Assembly (NCBI GenBank): GCA_041281825.1
Contig: CP166298.1
Coordinates: 5,890,001 to 5,954,000 of the forward strand
Reading direction: 5' to 3'
Source: Paenibacillus_D tarimensis_A
GTDB lineage: Bacteria; Bacillota; Bacilli; Paenibacillales; Paenibacillaceae
DNA length: 64,000 nt
Positions 1-8,484 of this stretch are shown in pieces. Under the pieces are notes generated by a model. That model searched no databases and was not told the origin of the DNA. It worked only from the letters and a program-made list of their open reading frames with translations. Positions within the stretch are counted from its first letter, which is position 1, and every line of letters begins with the position of its first letter. The translations under genes and the position numbers were made by a program.

Positions 1-425
1 TCGGCCTTCAATACAATCGCCTGATTCGCCGCGGGCAGGACCCTTCCTCTTACAGCCAGAACACGGCTTAGCTCCCGTACGCCCGTTACGAAATCACCCG
101 AAATATCCGTCATTGCCGCAAGTATTAAGTTGCCCAAACTGTGCCCTGCCAATCCGGTTCCGTTATGAAAACGATAGCTGAGCATCTCCGATAACAACGG
201 TTCCACATCAGCAAGCGCCGTCAGAACGTTACGGATGTCCCCCGGAGGCGGAATATGAAGCTCATTTCGCAAAATGCCCGAGCTTCCCCCATCATCCGCA
301 ACGGTTACGATGGCTGTGATGTCAAGCGGTTTTTCCTTCAGCCCCCGAAGCATCACCGATAGCCCGGTTCCCCCGCCGATGACGACAATTTTCGGCTTCG
401 GCTTTATTTTTCGGTTATGATCCAT
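1..425 (-). CDS. yvcK: YvcK/CofD-like gluconeogenesis factor, N-terminal part (gene runs off the left edge)
   Basis: The first 141 codons read on the minus strand begin at an ATG 11 nt after the rapZ stop. The N-terminus carries a glycine-rich nucleotide-binding turn (GGGTGLS, residues 17-23) and the DDGGSSG motif (residues 44-50) typical of the YvcK/CofD-like family. In Bacillus this protein binds UDP-sugars and is needed for growth on gluconeogenic carbon sources and for normal cell shape. The rapZ-yvcK order matches the Bacillus yvcJ-yvcK(-whiA-crh) cluster, so whiA would be expected just outside the window. The C-terminal half is not visible. Confidence 0.9.
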   Translation of the reverse strand, partial: MDHNRKIKPKPKIVVIGGGTGLSVMLRGLKEKPLDITAIVTVADDGGSSGILRNELHIPPPGDIRNVLTALADVEPLLSEMLSYRFHNGTGLAGHSLGNLILAAMTDISGDFVTGVRELSRVLAVRGRVLPAANQAIVLKA

Positions 426-436
426 TGCCTTCTCCA

Positions 437-1324
437 TCAATGCCGGTCACGCTCAGCATCCCGGTGACCGACGCGAACCGTTTCGGTGTCGCTGCTTCCA
501 AGCATACGTCCCAAGTATTCGGCGATGGCCACCGAACGGTGCTTGCCTCCGGTGCAGCCGATTCCGATCACAACCTGACTTTTCCCTTCTTTTCGATAGA
601 GCGGAATTAAGAAGTTAAGCATATCGAGGAGTTTGCTTAAAAATTCCTGGGTTTCGGGCCATTTCATGACGTAGTCGTACACTTCGGGATTCTGTCCGGT
701 GTTTGGACGCAGATGCTCAATATAGTGGGGATTAGGCAAAAAACGAACATCATAGATCAAGTCGGCGTCGATCGGCATCCCGTATTTAAAGCCGAAAGAA
801 GTGACGTTAATCGAAATCGAATTCTCATCCAAATTCGTAAAACGGGAGACAATTCGCTCTCTGAGCTGCGCGGGCTTTAAGTTGCTTGTGTCGAGCACCT
901 GGGTCGCCCATCCCTTCAAGTCTTCGAGCAGGCGGCGCTCCAGCTTGATGCCCTCAAGCGGTAATCCGTCCGGGGCAAGCGGATGAAGCCTTCTGCTTTC
1001 TTTGTACCTCTGTACAAGGACACCATCGGTCGCGTCCAGAAACAAGATTTCGTAATCAATCGTATAATGATCCTTGATATAGCTTAGCGATTCGGATAGT
1101 GCGGTAAAAAATTCCCGTCCCCGCAAATCGATCACAAGCGCGACCTTGCCGATCTTGCCTTTGGAAGATTCAATCAGCTCGGCAAATTTCGGAATAAGAA
1201 CGGGAGGCAAATTATCGACACAGAAAAATCCGAGATCCTCCAGACTTTGAACGGCGATTGTTTTGCCCGCGCCCGACATACCGGTAATTATCAAAAGCTT
1301 CGACATTGCCGTTTCCTTCGTCAT
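437..1324 (-). CDS. rapZ: RapZ/YvcJ-family P-loop nucleotide-binding protein
   Basis: The 295-residue product has the same length as Bacillus YvcJ. It opens with a Walker A motif (GMSGAGKT, about residues 15-22) and ends with the conserved GCTGGKHRS block of the RapZ C-terminal domain. Family members bind GTP/ATP; the E. coli homologue is an RNA-binding adaptor, whereas in Bacillus the role is linked to competence and is less clear. The open frame extends further upstream, to 1420. I chose the ATG at 1324 because a GGGGG Shine-Dalgarno lies about 9 nt before it and the protein then has the family length. It is followed by yvcK after 11 nt, which suggests co-transcription. Confidence 0.93.
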   Translation of the reverse strand: MTKETAMSKLLIITGMSGAGKTIAVQSLEDLGFFCVDNLPPVLIPKFAELIESSKGKIGKVALVIDLRGREFFTALSESLSYIKDHYTIDYEILFLDATDGVLVQRYKESRRLHPLAPDGLPLEGIKLERRLLEDLKGWATQVLDTSNLKPAQLRERIVSRFTNLDENSISINVTSFGFKYGMPIDADLIYDVRFLPNPHYIEHLRPNTGQNPEVYDYVMKWPETQEFLSKLLDMLNFLIPLYRKEGKSQVVIGIGCTGGKHRSVAIAEYLGRMLGSSDTETVRVGHRDAERDRH

Positions 1325-1459
1325 TCTCATTTCCCCCTTGCCATTCCCTGATTGGGCGAGGCGCACTAGTAGATTGATCCATAAATATCGATAGTAGTAA
1401 GTTTGATCAGTTGGATCCACTGCGGGTCCGGTTCGTGCTTCCGATCGCTGTTGTCCCCA

Positions 1460-1497
1460 GATTCTTTGATTATCTAACCTCTATAGAGGTAAGAATC
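1460..1497. repeat. Nested palindrome upstream of rapZ
   Basis: A perfect 14-bp palindrome (ACCTCTATAGAGGT, 1477-1490) sits inside a wider inverted pair, GATTCTT (1460-1466) and AAGAATC (1491-1497). It lies in the gap between the glucokinase stop (1609) and the rapZ start (1324). It could be a regulator operator or a weak hairpin. No poly-T tract follows on either strand, so I do not call it a terminator. Confidence 0.5.
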
Positions 1498-1608
1498 AGG
1501 GCGACAAGAGGCGACCGCTAACACTTCTCCAGCACGAATCCGGCCCCTCCGCTACTCCTTCACCCCAACCAATATGATTTCATCATTTTTGGATCGTTCT
1601 ACTAGCGC

Positions 1609-2559
1609 TTATCCTCGAAGCAGCAAGCCTGCCGCACCAACGACGCCCGCGTTGTTTCCAAGCTCCGCCGGAACGATCTTCACGCCTTCCGCAGCCATTT
1701 CCGGGGTGAACTTGCGGAATACGTCCCGAACTTGTTCGAATAGAAATTCTCCGGCTTTAGATACGCCGCCGCCAATTATAAAGCATTGCGGGTTGAGAAC
1801 CACCGCCACGGCAGCCATCGATCTGCCCAGATAGAACGCCGCCCGGTTGACAATGCGGATGGCAACCTCGTCGCCTTCCTTGGCCGCATCGAATACATCC
1901 TTGGCCATAATATGTTCAACCCTTGATAATGACGTCCGGTCTCCCCGCTTCACAGCGTCATTCGCCATCCGGATAATGCCCGTCGCGGAGGATACCGTTT
2001 CGAGACAGCCCATTTTACCGCAGCCGCACTGAATCGCTTCCAGATCGGGAACGATCTGCATATGACCAAGCTCCCCGGCCATGCCGTCGTACCCTTCAAC
2101 GATTTTGCCGTTAATAATGATTCCTCCGCCAACGCCGGTACCGAGGGTATAGCACACACAATGAGGGATGCCTTTGCCTGCTCCGGCCCAGGCTTCGCCG
2201 AGCGCAGCTACGTTCGCGTCATTATTAATTTTTACCGGCTTCTCCAATTTCATTTCAAGAAATTCCTTCAGATTTACATTCTGCAATGGAAGATTCGGAG
2301 AAAACTTAACGATCCCGTTCGGAATATCCAGGAAACCGGCTATGCCGACCCCGACACCCTCAACCTGCTCCCAGCGGAATGCCGAATCGTCGACAATTTT
2401 ACGGGCATAAGCCGCAATGTTATTCAGAAGCGTTTCCGTTCCTTTTTCCGTTTCTGACGGTCCTTCGTATGTTTCAATGAGAGCGCCTTCCTCATTGCAT
2501 ATACCGACCTTAATTGCGGTTCCCCCAATATCCACGCCGACGTAGATCTTTTCAGACAT
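1609..2559 (-). CDS. glcK: ROK-family glucokinase
   Basis: The 316-residue protein should phosphorylate glucose to glucose-6-phosphate with ATP in the cytoplasm. It has the phosphate-binding motif DIGGT (residues 10-14), a catalytic Asp in the NNDAN stretch (about 114), and the ROK zinc site formed by a GHM histidine (about 166) and CGCGKMGC (178-185). The start at 2559 is preceded by GAGGTGG at 8 nt; the frame opens 7 codons earlier without such a site. A good sigma-A promoter lies just upstream (2604-2632). The Bacillus glcK gene is elsewhere on the chromosome, so its place between trxB and rapZ differs from B. subtilis. Confidence 0.93.
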   Translation of the reverse strand: MSEKIYVGVDIGGTAIKVGICNEEGALIETYEGPSETEKGTETLLNNIAAYARKIVDDSAFRWEQVEGVGVGIAGFLDIPNGIVKFSPNLPLQNVNLKEFLEMKLEKPVKINNDANVAALGEAWAGAGKGIPHCVCYTLGTGVGGGIIINGKIVEGYDGMAGELGHMQIVPDLEAIQCGCGKMGCLETVSSATGIIRMANDAVKRGDRTSLSRVEHIMAKDVFDAAKEGDEVAIRIVNRAAFYLGRSMAAVAVVLNPQCFIIGGGVSKAGEFLFEQVRDVFRKFTPEMAAEGVKIVPAELGNNAGVVGAAGLLLRG

Positions 2560-2603
2560 GACAATAGCCACCTCGATCAATTAGATGTACTGCTCCTGTT
2601 CCA

Positions 2604-2632
2604 ACTATAAGCGAACACACCCGTCCGGTCAA
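2604..2632 (-). promoter_or_regulatory. Sigma-A promoter of the glucokinase gene
   Basis: On the minus strand TTGACC is followed by 17 nt and TATAGT, about 45 nt before the glucokinase start codon. Confidence 0.75.
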
Positions 2633-2671
2633 GGCAAGCGCCTCGTGAGCCGCTTATACGCTAAGGTTCGA

Positions 2672-2711
2672 CAAAAATGGTGTATTCGCCGCTTTGGCAA
2701 ATACACCATTC
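2672..2711 (-). terminator. Rho-independent terminator of trxB
   Basis: On the minus strand AATGGTGTATT pairs with AATACACCATT around a short GC-rich loop and is followed by TTTTTG. It lies 27 nt after the trxB stop. Confidence 0.85.
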
Positions 2712-2737
2712 ACGAAATACCGGGCTTCCGCGTCCTG

Positions 2738-3685
2738 CTACAACGATTGACTCCAGTCGTGTACCATATTGCCTTCGAGGAATTTCTCGGAATCAAGCGC
2801 CGCCATACAGCCGCTGCCTGCCGCGGTGATCGCCTGACGGTATTTATGGTCTTGTACATCGCCGCACGCGAAGATGCCGGGTACATTCGTCTCCGAGGTG
2901 CCCGGTTTGACGATTATGTAGCCTGTTTCATCGGTTTCGATCTGGTTATTCAGAAACTTCGTATTCGGGGTATGGCCGATCGCGACGAACAAACCATCCG
3001 TCTCAATCACTTCCTCCTCGCCCGTCTCATTATTACGCACCTTGAGACCGGTGACGCCCATACCGGAAGCCAGTACTTCGACCGGCGTACAGTTCAGCTT
3101 CCACGAAATTTTGTTATTTTCTCTCGCCCGGTCCTGCATGATCTTCGATGCGCGAAGCTCATCGCGCCGGTGTACAAGCACGACTTCCGTTGCGAAACGC
3201 GTCAGGAAGTTCGCCTCTTCCATCGCAGAGTCGCCGCCCCCGACGACAATGATCTTTTTGCCGCGGAAGAAGAAACCGTCACATGTGGCGCAAGTGCTTA
3301 CGCCTTTGCCGACATTGTCGCGCTCACCGGGAATTCCCATGTATTTAGCGGACGCGCCGGTCGAAATGATCAGCGTCTCCGCCTGAAGCTCGCCCTGGCC
3401 TTCGACCTGAAGCGTAAACGGCCGCTTCGAAGTATCCACGCTGTTGACCCAGCCGGTTCGGAATTCAGCGCCGAAGCGCTCCGCTTGCTTTCGCATATTT
3501 TCCATTAATTCCGGACCCATGATCCCTTCCGGGAAGCCCGGGAAATTTTCCACATCGGTCGTTGTCGTCAATTGCCCCCCAGGCTCAGGACCTTCAATAA
3601 CAAGCGGATTGAGGTTTGCCCTGGCCAGGTAGATCGCCGCTGTCAGTCCGGCAGGTCCGGTACCGATAATAATTGATTTATACAT
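2738..3685 (-). CDS. trxB: Thioredoxin-disulfide reductase
   Basis: The 315-residue flavoprotein passes electrons from NADPH through FAD to thioredoxin. The FAD-binding GTGPAG lies near residues 8-13, the redox-active CATC is at Cys132/Cys135, and the NADPH-binding GGGDSA and the HRRDELRA stretch follow it. A second FAD segment (FACGDV) lies near the C-terminus. The ATG at 3685 has GGGAGGGC at 5 nt; the frame opens 13 codons upstream inside the TPR gene, which is not needed. It begins 16 nt after the stop of the TPR gene, as in Bacillus yvcD-trxB, and is closed by a strong terminator. Confidence 0.97.
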   Translation of the reverse strand: MYKSIIIGTGPAGLTAAIYLARANLNPLVIEGPEPGGQLTTTTDVENFPGFPEGIMGPELMENMRKQAERFGAEFRTGWVNSVDTSKRPFTLQVEGQGELQAETLIISTGASAKYMGIPGERDNVGKGVSTCATCDGFFFRGKKIIVVGGGDSAMEEANFLTRFATEVVLVHRRDELRASKIMQDRARENNKISWKLNCTPVEVLASGMGVTGLKVRNNETGEEEVIETDGLFVAIGHTPNTKFLNNQIETDETGYIIVKPGTSETNVPGIFACGDVQDHKYRQAITAAGSGCMAALDSEKFLEGNMVHDWSQSL

Positions 3686-3701
3686 TTTATGCCCTCCCCG
3701 C

Positions 3702-5453
3702 CTATTTTTCACCGTGGTACTCACCCATTTGGGGAAAAATAGTCTTTATCTTTTCTTTGATTCCGCACACTTCATCAATCCATTTCGAATATTTGCTTAC
3801 CGTCGAGATGGATGTCCCGTATCTTTGCGAGACTTCATGGTAAGAAATGGCGCGCCGGTGCATCTTCGCCGTTAAATACTCCAGCGCCGCAGCCCATCCT
3901 TCCACCTTGCTTACCTTCGGGACGTCAGGATAGACGCGCGATAAATATTCAACCCAGAGCGTCAGTAAGTCATGCTGCTGCACCATGTCATATAATTTGT
4001 TCATTCGGGACAGCGCCAATTCCAGCACCGACTGCCACTTCTCCTCCCACACCGGGAGCCTGGAGGGCATCCGGTTCGGGTCGATCACCGTCTCTTCGCC
4101 TTCAATCACGGCACGAAGCGCTTCGTGAACGCCCACCGCACGAAGGACGAATATCGCGATCCGCTTCAAGTAGTCGTCTTCTTCCGGCTCCAATAGAAAC
4201 TCCCTCAGGGCGTCCTTCACTTCATTGTCGCCGATCATGCCAAGCGCTTGAATAACCTGAAGCTTCGTTTGACGGTCGCCGTGACGCAGCGCCCAGAAGA
4301 AAGAAGAACGAACAAGCGGATCCCTCTTCATTTGGTCTGGCAAAAAGCCCGTCGATTTCTCCCACAGCCTGAACTGCTCTTCGAACGGCAGGTGATAGTG
4401 GTAGCTTGTTGCCGCCGGCTCTTCCCCCGCTCGCACTCGTTCCAGCTGATCCAGATAATACTTCGGAATATCCGATTGCGGGTCCATCTTCCTGGCTTGC
4501 AGCCAGAGCCGCCGCGCGGCATCGAACCGCCCGATATTGGATGCGGCTACCGCAGTATAGTGATATAGACAAGGATCCTGCTGCAAGCCGGGATCCTTCA
4601 ACAACCGCTGGAAATGACCGTACGCGGACTCGTGCTCGCCCAGGATTCCCATTGTCGTCGCAAGCTTGAATACGTGCTCCTGATGGTAAGGGAAGGTCTT
4701 CTTCAATAACCCGATTAATTCGGCCAGCTCATGATTTCCGCCCGAATGCTGGTAAAAGATCGCCAGATTGCACAGCGCATGCAGGTTGCCCGGCTCAAGC
4801 TTCAACACCTCGCCGATCGCGTCCATCCCTTTGTCGAACATTCCCATATAATAATAGGCCAGTGCAAGATTGTTGCGGGCTGCAAGAAAATCTTCATGCT
4901 CTTTCACAATTTTCTCCAGAATTCGTACAGCCTCGACAAACTTCCCTTCCTCGAGCAGCGTTCTGGCTTGATCATGCTCCGCCAGCCCTTCGCGCGATTT
5001 AATATTCGCCTGACGGGGAGGACGCTCCAATTCATATTGGAGAAGCTCCATCATCTCCTCGGCTTCATCGAGAAACTGGCCTTCGTCGTCCTGCTCCAAA
5101 TAATCAATCAGCGCATCTTCAGCCGCTTCATACATCTCCATATTGGCATAATTGTTCGCCATATAGAAATGGCATTCCGTCATCGTCGGATCGAGCTCAT
5201 CCAGGATCGTGCTGAGAATCCGGTTGGATTCCTCATAATTGCCCATTTCGGACAAGATCCCTGCCATATTGCAGTGGTTTACCGGATTATCGGGCTCGAA
5301 ATCAACGGCGCGGCGAAAATACTTGAGTGCCTTGTCATAATGATATCGGTCCAAGGACCGGACCGCTCTTTCGAAAAAGAACGTGGCATCTAGTTGGATC
5401 GGTATGATTTTCGATTGTTTGCTCTTTATAGCCACTTGCTTTTTCCCTTTCAT
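3702..5453 (-). CDS. TPR-repeat protein, YvcD-like, with a C-terminal helix-turn-helix-like segment
   Basis: The 583-residue cytoplasmic protein is built mainly of tetratricopeptide repeats (clear in about residues 30-340), which serve as protein-binding scaffolds. A HEAT-like helical stretch follows, and a C-terminal segment (about 545-575) with the pattern ISYHEVSQRYGTSISTVSKY resembles a DNA-binding helix-turn-helix. The order TPR gene-trxB matches Bacillus yvcD-trxB. GGGAGGTG lies 8 nt before the ATG and a promoter lies at 5490-5518. The function is not known; the domain pairing suggests a regulator or adaptor, which is inference only. Confidence 0.85.
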   Translation of the reverse strand: MKGKKQVAIKSKQSKIIPIQLDATFFFERAVRSLDRYHYDKALKYFRRAVDFEPDNPVNHCNMAGILSEMGNYEESNRILSTILDELDPTMTECHFYMANNYANMEMYEAAEDALIDYLEQDDEGQFLDEAEEMMELLQYELERPPRQANIKSREGLAEHDQARTLLEEGKFVEAVRILEKIVKEHEDFLAARNNLALAYYYMGMFDKGMDAIGEVLKLEPGNLHALCNLAIFYQHSGGNHELAELIGLLKKTFPYHQEHVFKLATTMGILGEHESAYGHFQRLLKDPGLQQDPCLYHYTAVAASNIGRFDAARRLWLQARKMDPQSDIPKYYLDQLERVRAGEEPAATSYHYHLPFEEQFRLWEKSTGFLPDQMKRDPLVRSSFFWALRHGDRQTKLQVIQALGMIGDNEVKDALREFLLEPEEDDYLKRIAIFVLRAVGVHEALRAVIEGEETVIDPNRMPSRLPVWEEKWQSVLELALSRMNKLYDMVQQHDLLTLWVEYLSRVYPDVPKVSKVEGWAAALEYLTAKMHRRAISYHEVSQRYGTSISTVSKYSKWIDEVCGIKEKIKTIFPQMGEYHGEK

Positions 5454-5489
5454 TTACAAGGCACCTCCCGGTACAACGAATTTGGTACG

Positions 5490-5518
5490 ATTATACCACA
5501 GCCCGCTCATGGATTGCA
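5490..5518 (-). promoter_or_regulatory. Promoter of the TPR-trxB operon
   Basis: An extended -10 (TGG followed by TATAAT, 5490-5495 on the minus strand) lies 17 nt after a weak -35 (TGCAAT). It sits about 40 nt before the start of the TPR gene. Confidence 0.65.
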
Positions 5519-5538
5519 TTTCTGATCTGTGGTAATTC

Positions 5539-5583
5539 AAGGCGCAAACCGCAAGATCAGATTGAGCTTGTTGTTTGCGCCTT
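5539..5583 (-). terminator. Stem-loop after prs (terminator-like)
   Basis: AAGGCGCAAAC and GTTTGCGCCTT form an 11-bp perfect stem, and the loop contains a further CAAG/CTTG pair. It begins 6 nt past the prs stop. No clear U-tract follows, so termination efficiency is uncertain. Confidence 0.55.
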
Positions 5584-5588
5584 GTCCG

Positions 5589-6539
5589 CTATACGCCTTT
5601 GTTTTTGAATAATGTGCTGATCGATCCGCCTTCAATAATAATACGGGTCGCTTCCGCGAGCATCGGTGCCACCGACAGCACTTTGAACCGCTCCGAATGA
5701 TTTTCAGGAATCGATATGGAATCCGTCACGATGACTTCTTTAATCAACGGATGATCCAAACGCTGCAGGGCCGGCCCGGAGAAGAGCGGATGCGTTGCAC
5801 AGACGTAAATATCATCCGCACCGCGTTCCTTCAAACTTTCCACGACGTTAACGATCGTTGTTCCGGTATCGATCAGGTCCTCGATAATAATCGGCGTCTG
5901 TCCCTCTACATCGCCTATGACATGGGTAATAACCGACTCATTATGCGCCGGCCGTTTTTTAATCATGATGGCAAATGGGGAATCCAAATAGTTCGCCAGC
6001 TTCTCCGCGGTCGATGCGCGGCCGGCATCCGGAGATACGACAACCGGATGTTTGATATTTTTGGACTTCAAATAATCGCTGATGAGATCAAGCGCCGTCA
6101 AGTGATCTACCGGAATGTTGAAGAAGCCCTGGATCGCCGGCGCGTGCAGATCGATGGTAATGACACGGTTTGCGCCGACCGTCGTCAGCACATCGGCGAG
6201 CATTTTCGCGGAAATCGGTTCACGGGGAGCCGCCTTGCGCTCCTGCCTCGCATACCCGTAATAAGGCATAATAATGTTGATTGTCCGGGCCGAGGCTCGC
6301 TTCGCGGCATCGATCATGACCAGCAGTTCTACGAAAAATTCATTGATCGGATGCGAAAACGACTGCACCAGGAACACGTCGCAGTTCCGGATGGTCTCTT
6401 CATAATTCACGTAGATCTCCCCGCTCTTAAAACGGGACACTTTAATGCTTCCCAGCGTCTTACCGAGCTCCGCGCAAATGCGCTGAGCCAGCTTTGGATT
6501 CGAGGAACCTGAAAAAATACGCACATTATCGCCTAACAT
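5589..6539 (-). CDS. prs: Ribose-phosphate pyrophosphokinase (PRPP synthetase)
   Basis: The 316-residue enzyme makes PRPP from ribose-5-phosphate and ATP, feeding purine, pyrimidine, NAD and histidine synthesis. The signature DLHAPAIQGFF region, the VVSPDAGR loop and the PRPP-binding IIEDLIDTGTT motif are all present, and the length is that of class I enzymes. The ATG at 6539 has AGGAGGG at about 5 nt; the frame extends 49 codons upstream without support. Here prs follows hisJ by 88 nt, beside the histidine operon that consumes PRPP, rather than following glmU as in Bacillus. Supply of PRPP to histidine synthesis is a plausible reason but is inference. Confidence 0.96.
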   Translation of the reverse strand: MLGDNVRIFSGSSNPKLAQRICAELGKTLGSIKVSRFKSGEIYVNYEETIRNCDVFLVQSFSHPINEFFVELLVMIDAAKRASARTINIIMPYYGYARQERKAAPREPISAKMLADVLTTVGANRVITIDLHAPAIQGFFNIPVDHLTALDLISDYLKSKNIKHPVVVSPDAGRASTAEKLANYLDSPFAIMIKKRPAHNESVITHVIGDVEGQTPIIIEDLIDTGTTIVNVVESLKERGADDIYVCATHPLFSGPALQRLDHPLIKEVIVTDSISIPENHSERFKVLSVAPMLAEATRIIIEGGSISTLFKNKGV

Positions 6540-6627
6540 GATACCCTCCTGAGCATTTGAACCATTTCCCGGGTTCGAGCCGTAGTTTGTTTCGACATCT
6601 ACCATTATACATTCATTTGACGATTTT

Positions 6628-7434
6628 TCAAAAATCGGCCATTGTCCGTTTTCTCTGCTTAAATGTTGCCAATCGGTCAATTCCAATCTCTTTCAGCAAC
6701 ATACGCGCTTCATCCAAATATTGTCCGAGCCGCTGCGGCTGATGCGCATCCGACCCGATCGTGAACGGAATGCCCAGGTCTCTGGCGTATTCAAGCATGC
6801 GCCGGCTTGGAAACATCTCCTTTACCGGCATTCTTAGCCCCGAGGCGTTCAGTTCGATGGCGAGGTCGTGACGCTTAACCGCCTCCAGCGCCGCATTTTC
6901 CAATTCCGTCACATCGTCGTCAGGCTTATAGCCGAACCGTTTAATAACGTCGATATGTCCGATAAAATCATACAAGCCGGTTGCCGCCGCTTTCTGCACC
7001 GCATCATAATACCATCGGTAGACCTCCAGCTTGTCGCGGCCTTCCCAGCCGCCCGTCTGGCGGTAATCGGTAATGTCCCATTCCCCCAGAAAATGCACCG
7101 AACCGATGACATAATCCCACGGATACATGCCCACGATCCGCTCGATCTGCATCTCCCAGCCTTCGATATAATCGCCTTCCAGTCCGATGCGGACATCGAT
7201 CTGCCCCTTATACTTCTCTCTAAGCTCGAAGCATTCTTCCACATACCGGGGCAGCTCGTCCATCGGCATCGCCATCTCCGGATAATACGAAGCCGGATCG
7301 ACATGCAGAAGCGGCATATGATCGGACAAGCCAAGCTGCGTCAGTCCAAGCTCAATGCCCTTCCTGACATACTCCTCGAGCTCGCCTTCCGCATGGCCGC
7401 AGCGGGCGTGATGAGTGTGATAGTCGATAAACAC
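6628..7434 (-). CDS. hisJ: Histidinol-phosphatase, PHP family
   Basis: The 268-residue protein should hydrolyse L-histidinol phosphate to histidinol, the next-to-last stage of histidine synthesis. It starts with the PHP metal-binding motif DYHTHHARCGH (residues 4-14) and later has IGSVHF, HIDV and SDAH metal ligands of HisJ-type (not HAD-type) phosphatases. Translation starts at GTG (7434), with GGCGGG about 9 nt upstream. It lies downstream of hisIE but is separated by 372 nt, so it may have its own promoter. Its presence explains why hisB here encodes only the dehydratase. Confidence 0.92.
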   Translation of the reverse strand: MFIDYHTHHARCGHAEGELEEYVRKGIELGLTQLGLSDHMPLLHVDPASYYPEMAMPMDELPRYVEECFELREKYKGQIDVRIGLEGDYIEGWEMQIERIVGMYPWDYVIGSVHFLGEWDITDYRQTGGWEGRDKLEVYRWYYDAVQKAAATGLYDFIGHIDVIKRFGYKPDDDVTELENAALEAVKRHDLAIELNASGLRMPVKEMFPSRRMLEYARDLGIPFTIGSDAHQPQRLGQYLDEARMLLKEIGIDRLATFKQRKRTMADF

Positions 7435-7806
7435 GTAACAGAACCCGCCTTTCTTTACTAGATTTCACGCTGCGATTACAATAACGAATCGGCTGCCGAA
7501 TAATCCCGTCAGTTGATTGTCCTTTCGATAATAAAGAAAATTACGGCCTAATTTCATGATTTCTTGCCTTTCCGATGCAAATAAAGGAATTCCATGGTCT
7601 TATTCCCGTCCGAACCGATGACCAAACTATAAATATGCCGGAATAGCGGTACGAAATTCCATTATTTTGCCGAGACCGGCGTCGCATCACATATAGAGGA
7701 AAAGATTACCGTTTTTTTCATTCCAGTAGACTGTTCCATAACCATCGATCGCAATAAGCTATCAACGGGATCCGCTGCGAGTCCGCATTGCCTTTTGAGA
7801 CAGCAA
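7435..7806 (-). other. Intergenic gap between hisIE and hisJ
   Basis: There is no long gene in these 372 nt. The minus strand holds a 30-codon frame (7557 to 7465, starting MKLGRNFLYYRKDN), preceded by AAAGG at 9 nt, and shorter frames before it. I recognise none of them. They may be leader peptides or remnants of a lost gene. I see no convincing terminator or promoter, although hisJ must be expressed through this gap. Confidence 0.4.
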
Positions 7807-8484
7807 TTACCGCATCTTGTTCGTTGTCGGTTTGTTATGGCGCTGTCCCAGCTCGCGCATAACGTCGTCCAGCGGCAGCCCGCGCTCGCGCAGCAGCACC
7901 ATCAGGTGGAAAATAAGATCGCTGACCTCGCAGCGCAGCTCGTCATTGTCTTTGTTCTTGGCCGCGATGATCACTTCCGCCGACTCCTCGCCGACCTTCT
8001 TCAGGATTTTGTCGACGCCCTTCTCGAACAAGTAGGTCGTATAAGCGCCTTCCGGCCGCTCCGCGTACCGCTGCGCAATAACGGTTTCAAGCTGGTTCAG
8101 CATCGCAAAACGATCCAAAGCCTCCCTCGGATCGTCCATTGCTCCGGATACCTCAATCTCATTAAAAAAGCAGCTGTACCGCCCGGTGTGGCAAGCGGCC
8201 CCCTGCTGCTCCACGCGTACAAGCAACGTATCCCCGTCGCAATCGTACCTGATCGAGCGGATTTTCTGAATATGGCCGGAGGTTGCCCCTTTATGCCATA
8301 GTTCGCCGCGCGAGCGGCTCCAGAACCATGTTTCTCCGTTCTCCACCGATTTCGATAACGATTCCCGGTTCATATAGGCCATCATCAGAACTTCTTTCGT
8401 GACCGCATCCTGGACGATGGCCGGAACAAGCCCGTCCCCGTTCCACTTAATCTCATCCTGCCAATTTGCCGCGCTCCCGCTCAT
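7807..8484 (-). CDS. hisIE: Bifunctional phosphoribosyl-AMP cyclohydrolase / phosphoribosyl-ATP pyrophosphatase
   Basis: The 225-residue fusion carries out steps two and three of histidine synthesis. The N-terminal HisI domain (about 1-115) has the WNGDGLVPAIVQD start, the SRSRGELWHKG segment and the zinc-binding CDGDTLLV and CHTG stretches. The C-terminal HisE domain (about 130-220) has the EKGVDKILKKVGEESAEVIIA helix of the MazG-like pyrophosphatase fold. Its ATG overlaps the hisF stop by 4 nt (ATGA), so translation is probably coupled. It is the last gene of the compact his operon. Confidence 0.96.
   Translation of the reverse strand: MSGSAANWQDEIKWNGDGLVPAIVQDAVTKEVLMMAYMNRESLSKSVENGETWFWSRSRGELWHKGATSGHIQKIRSIRYDCDGDTLLVRVEQQGAACHTGRYSCFFNEIEVSGAMDDPREALDRFAMLNQLETVIAQRYAERPEGAYTTYLFEKGVDKILKKVGEESAEVIIAAKNKDNDELRCEVSDLIFHLMVLLRERGLPLDDVMRELGQRHNKPTTNKMR

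Noticed and set aside
2668..2682. Spo0A-box-like TTTGTCGAA sequence
   Set aside because: It coincides with the T-run of the trxB terminator and is not placed at a promoter.
2585..3508. A 307-codon plus-strand frame
   Set aside because: It is the antisense shadow of trxB; the minus strand holds a complete and recognisable gene.
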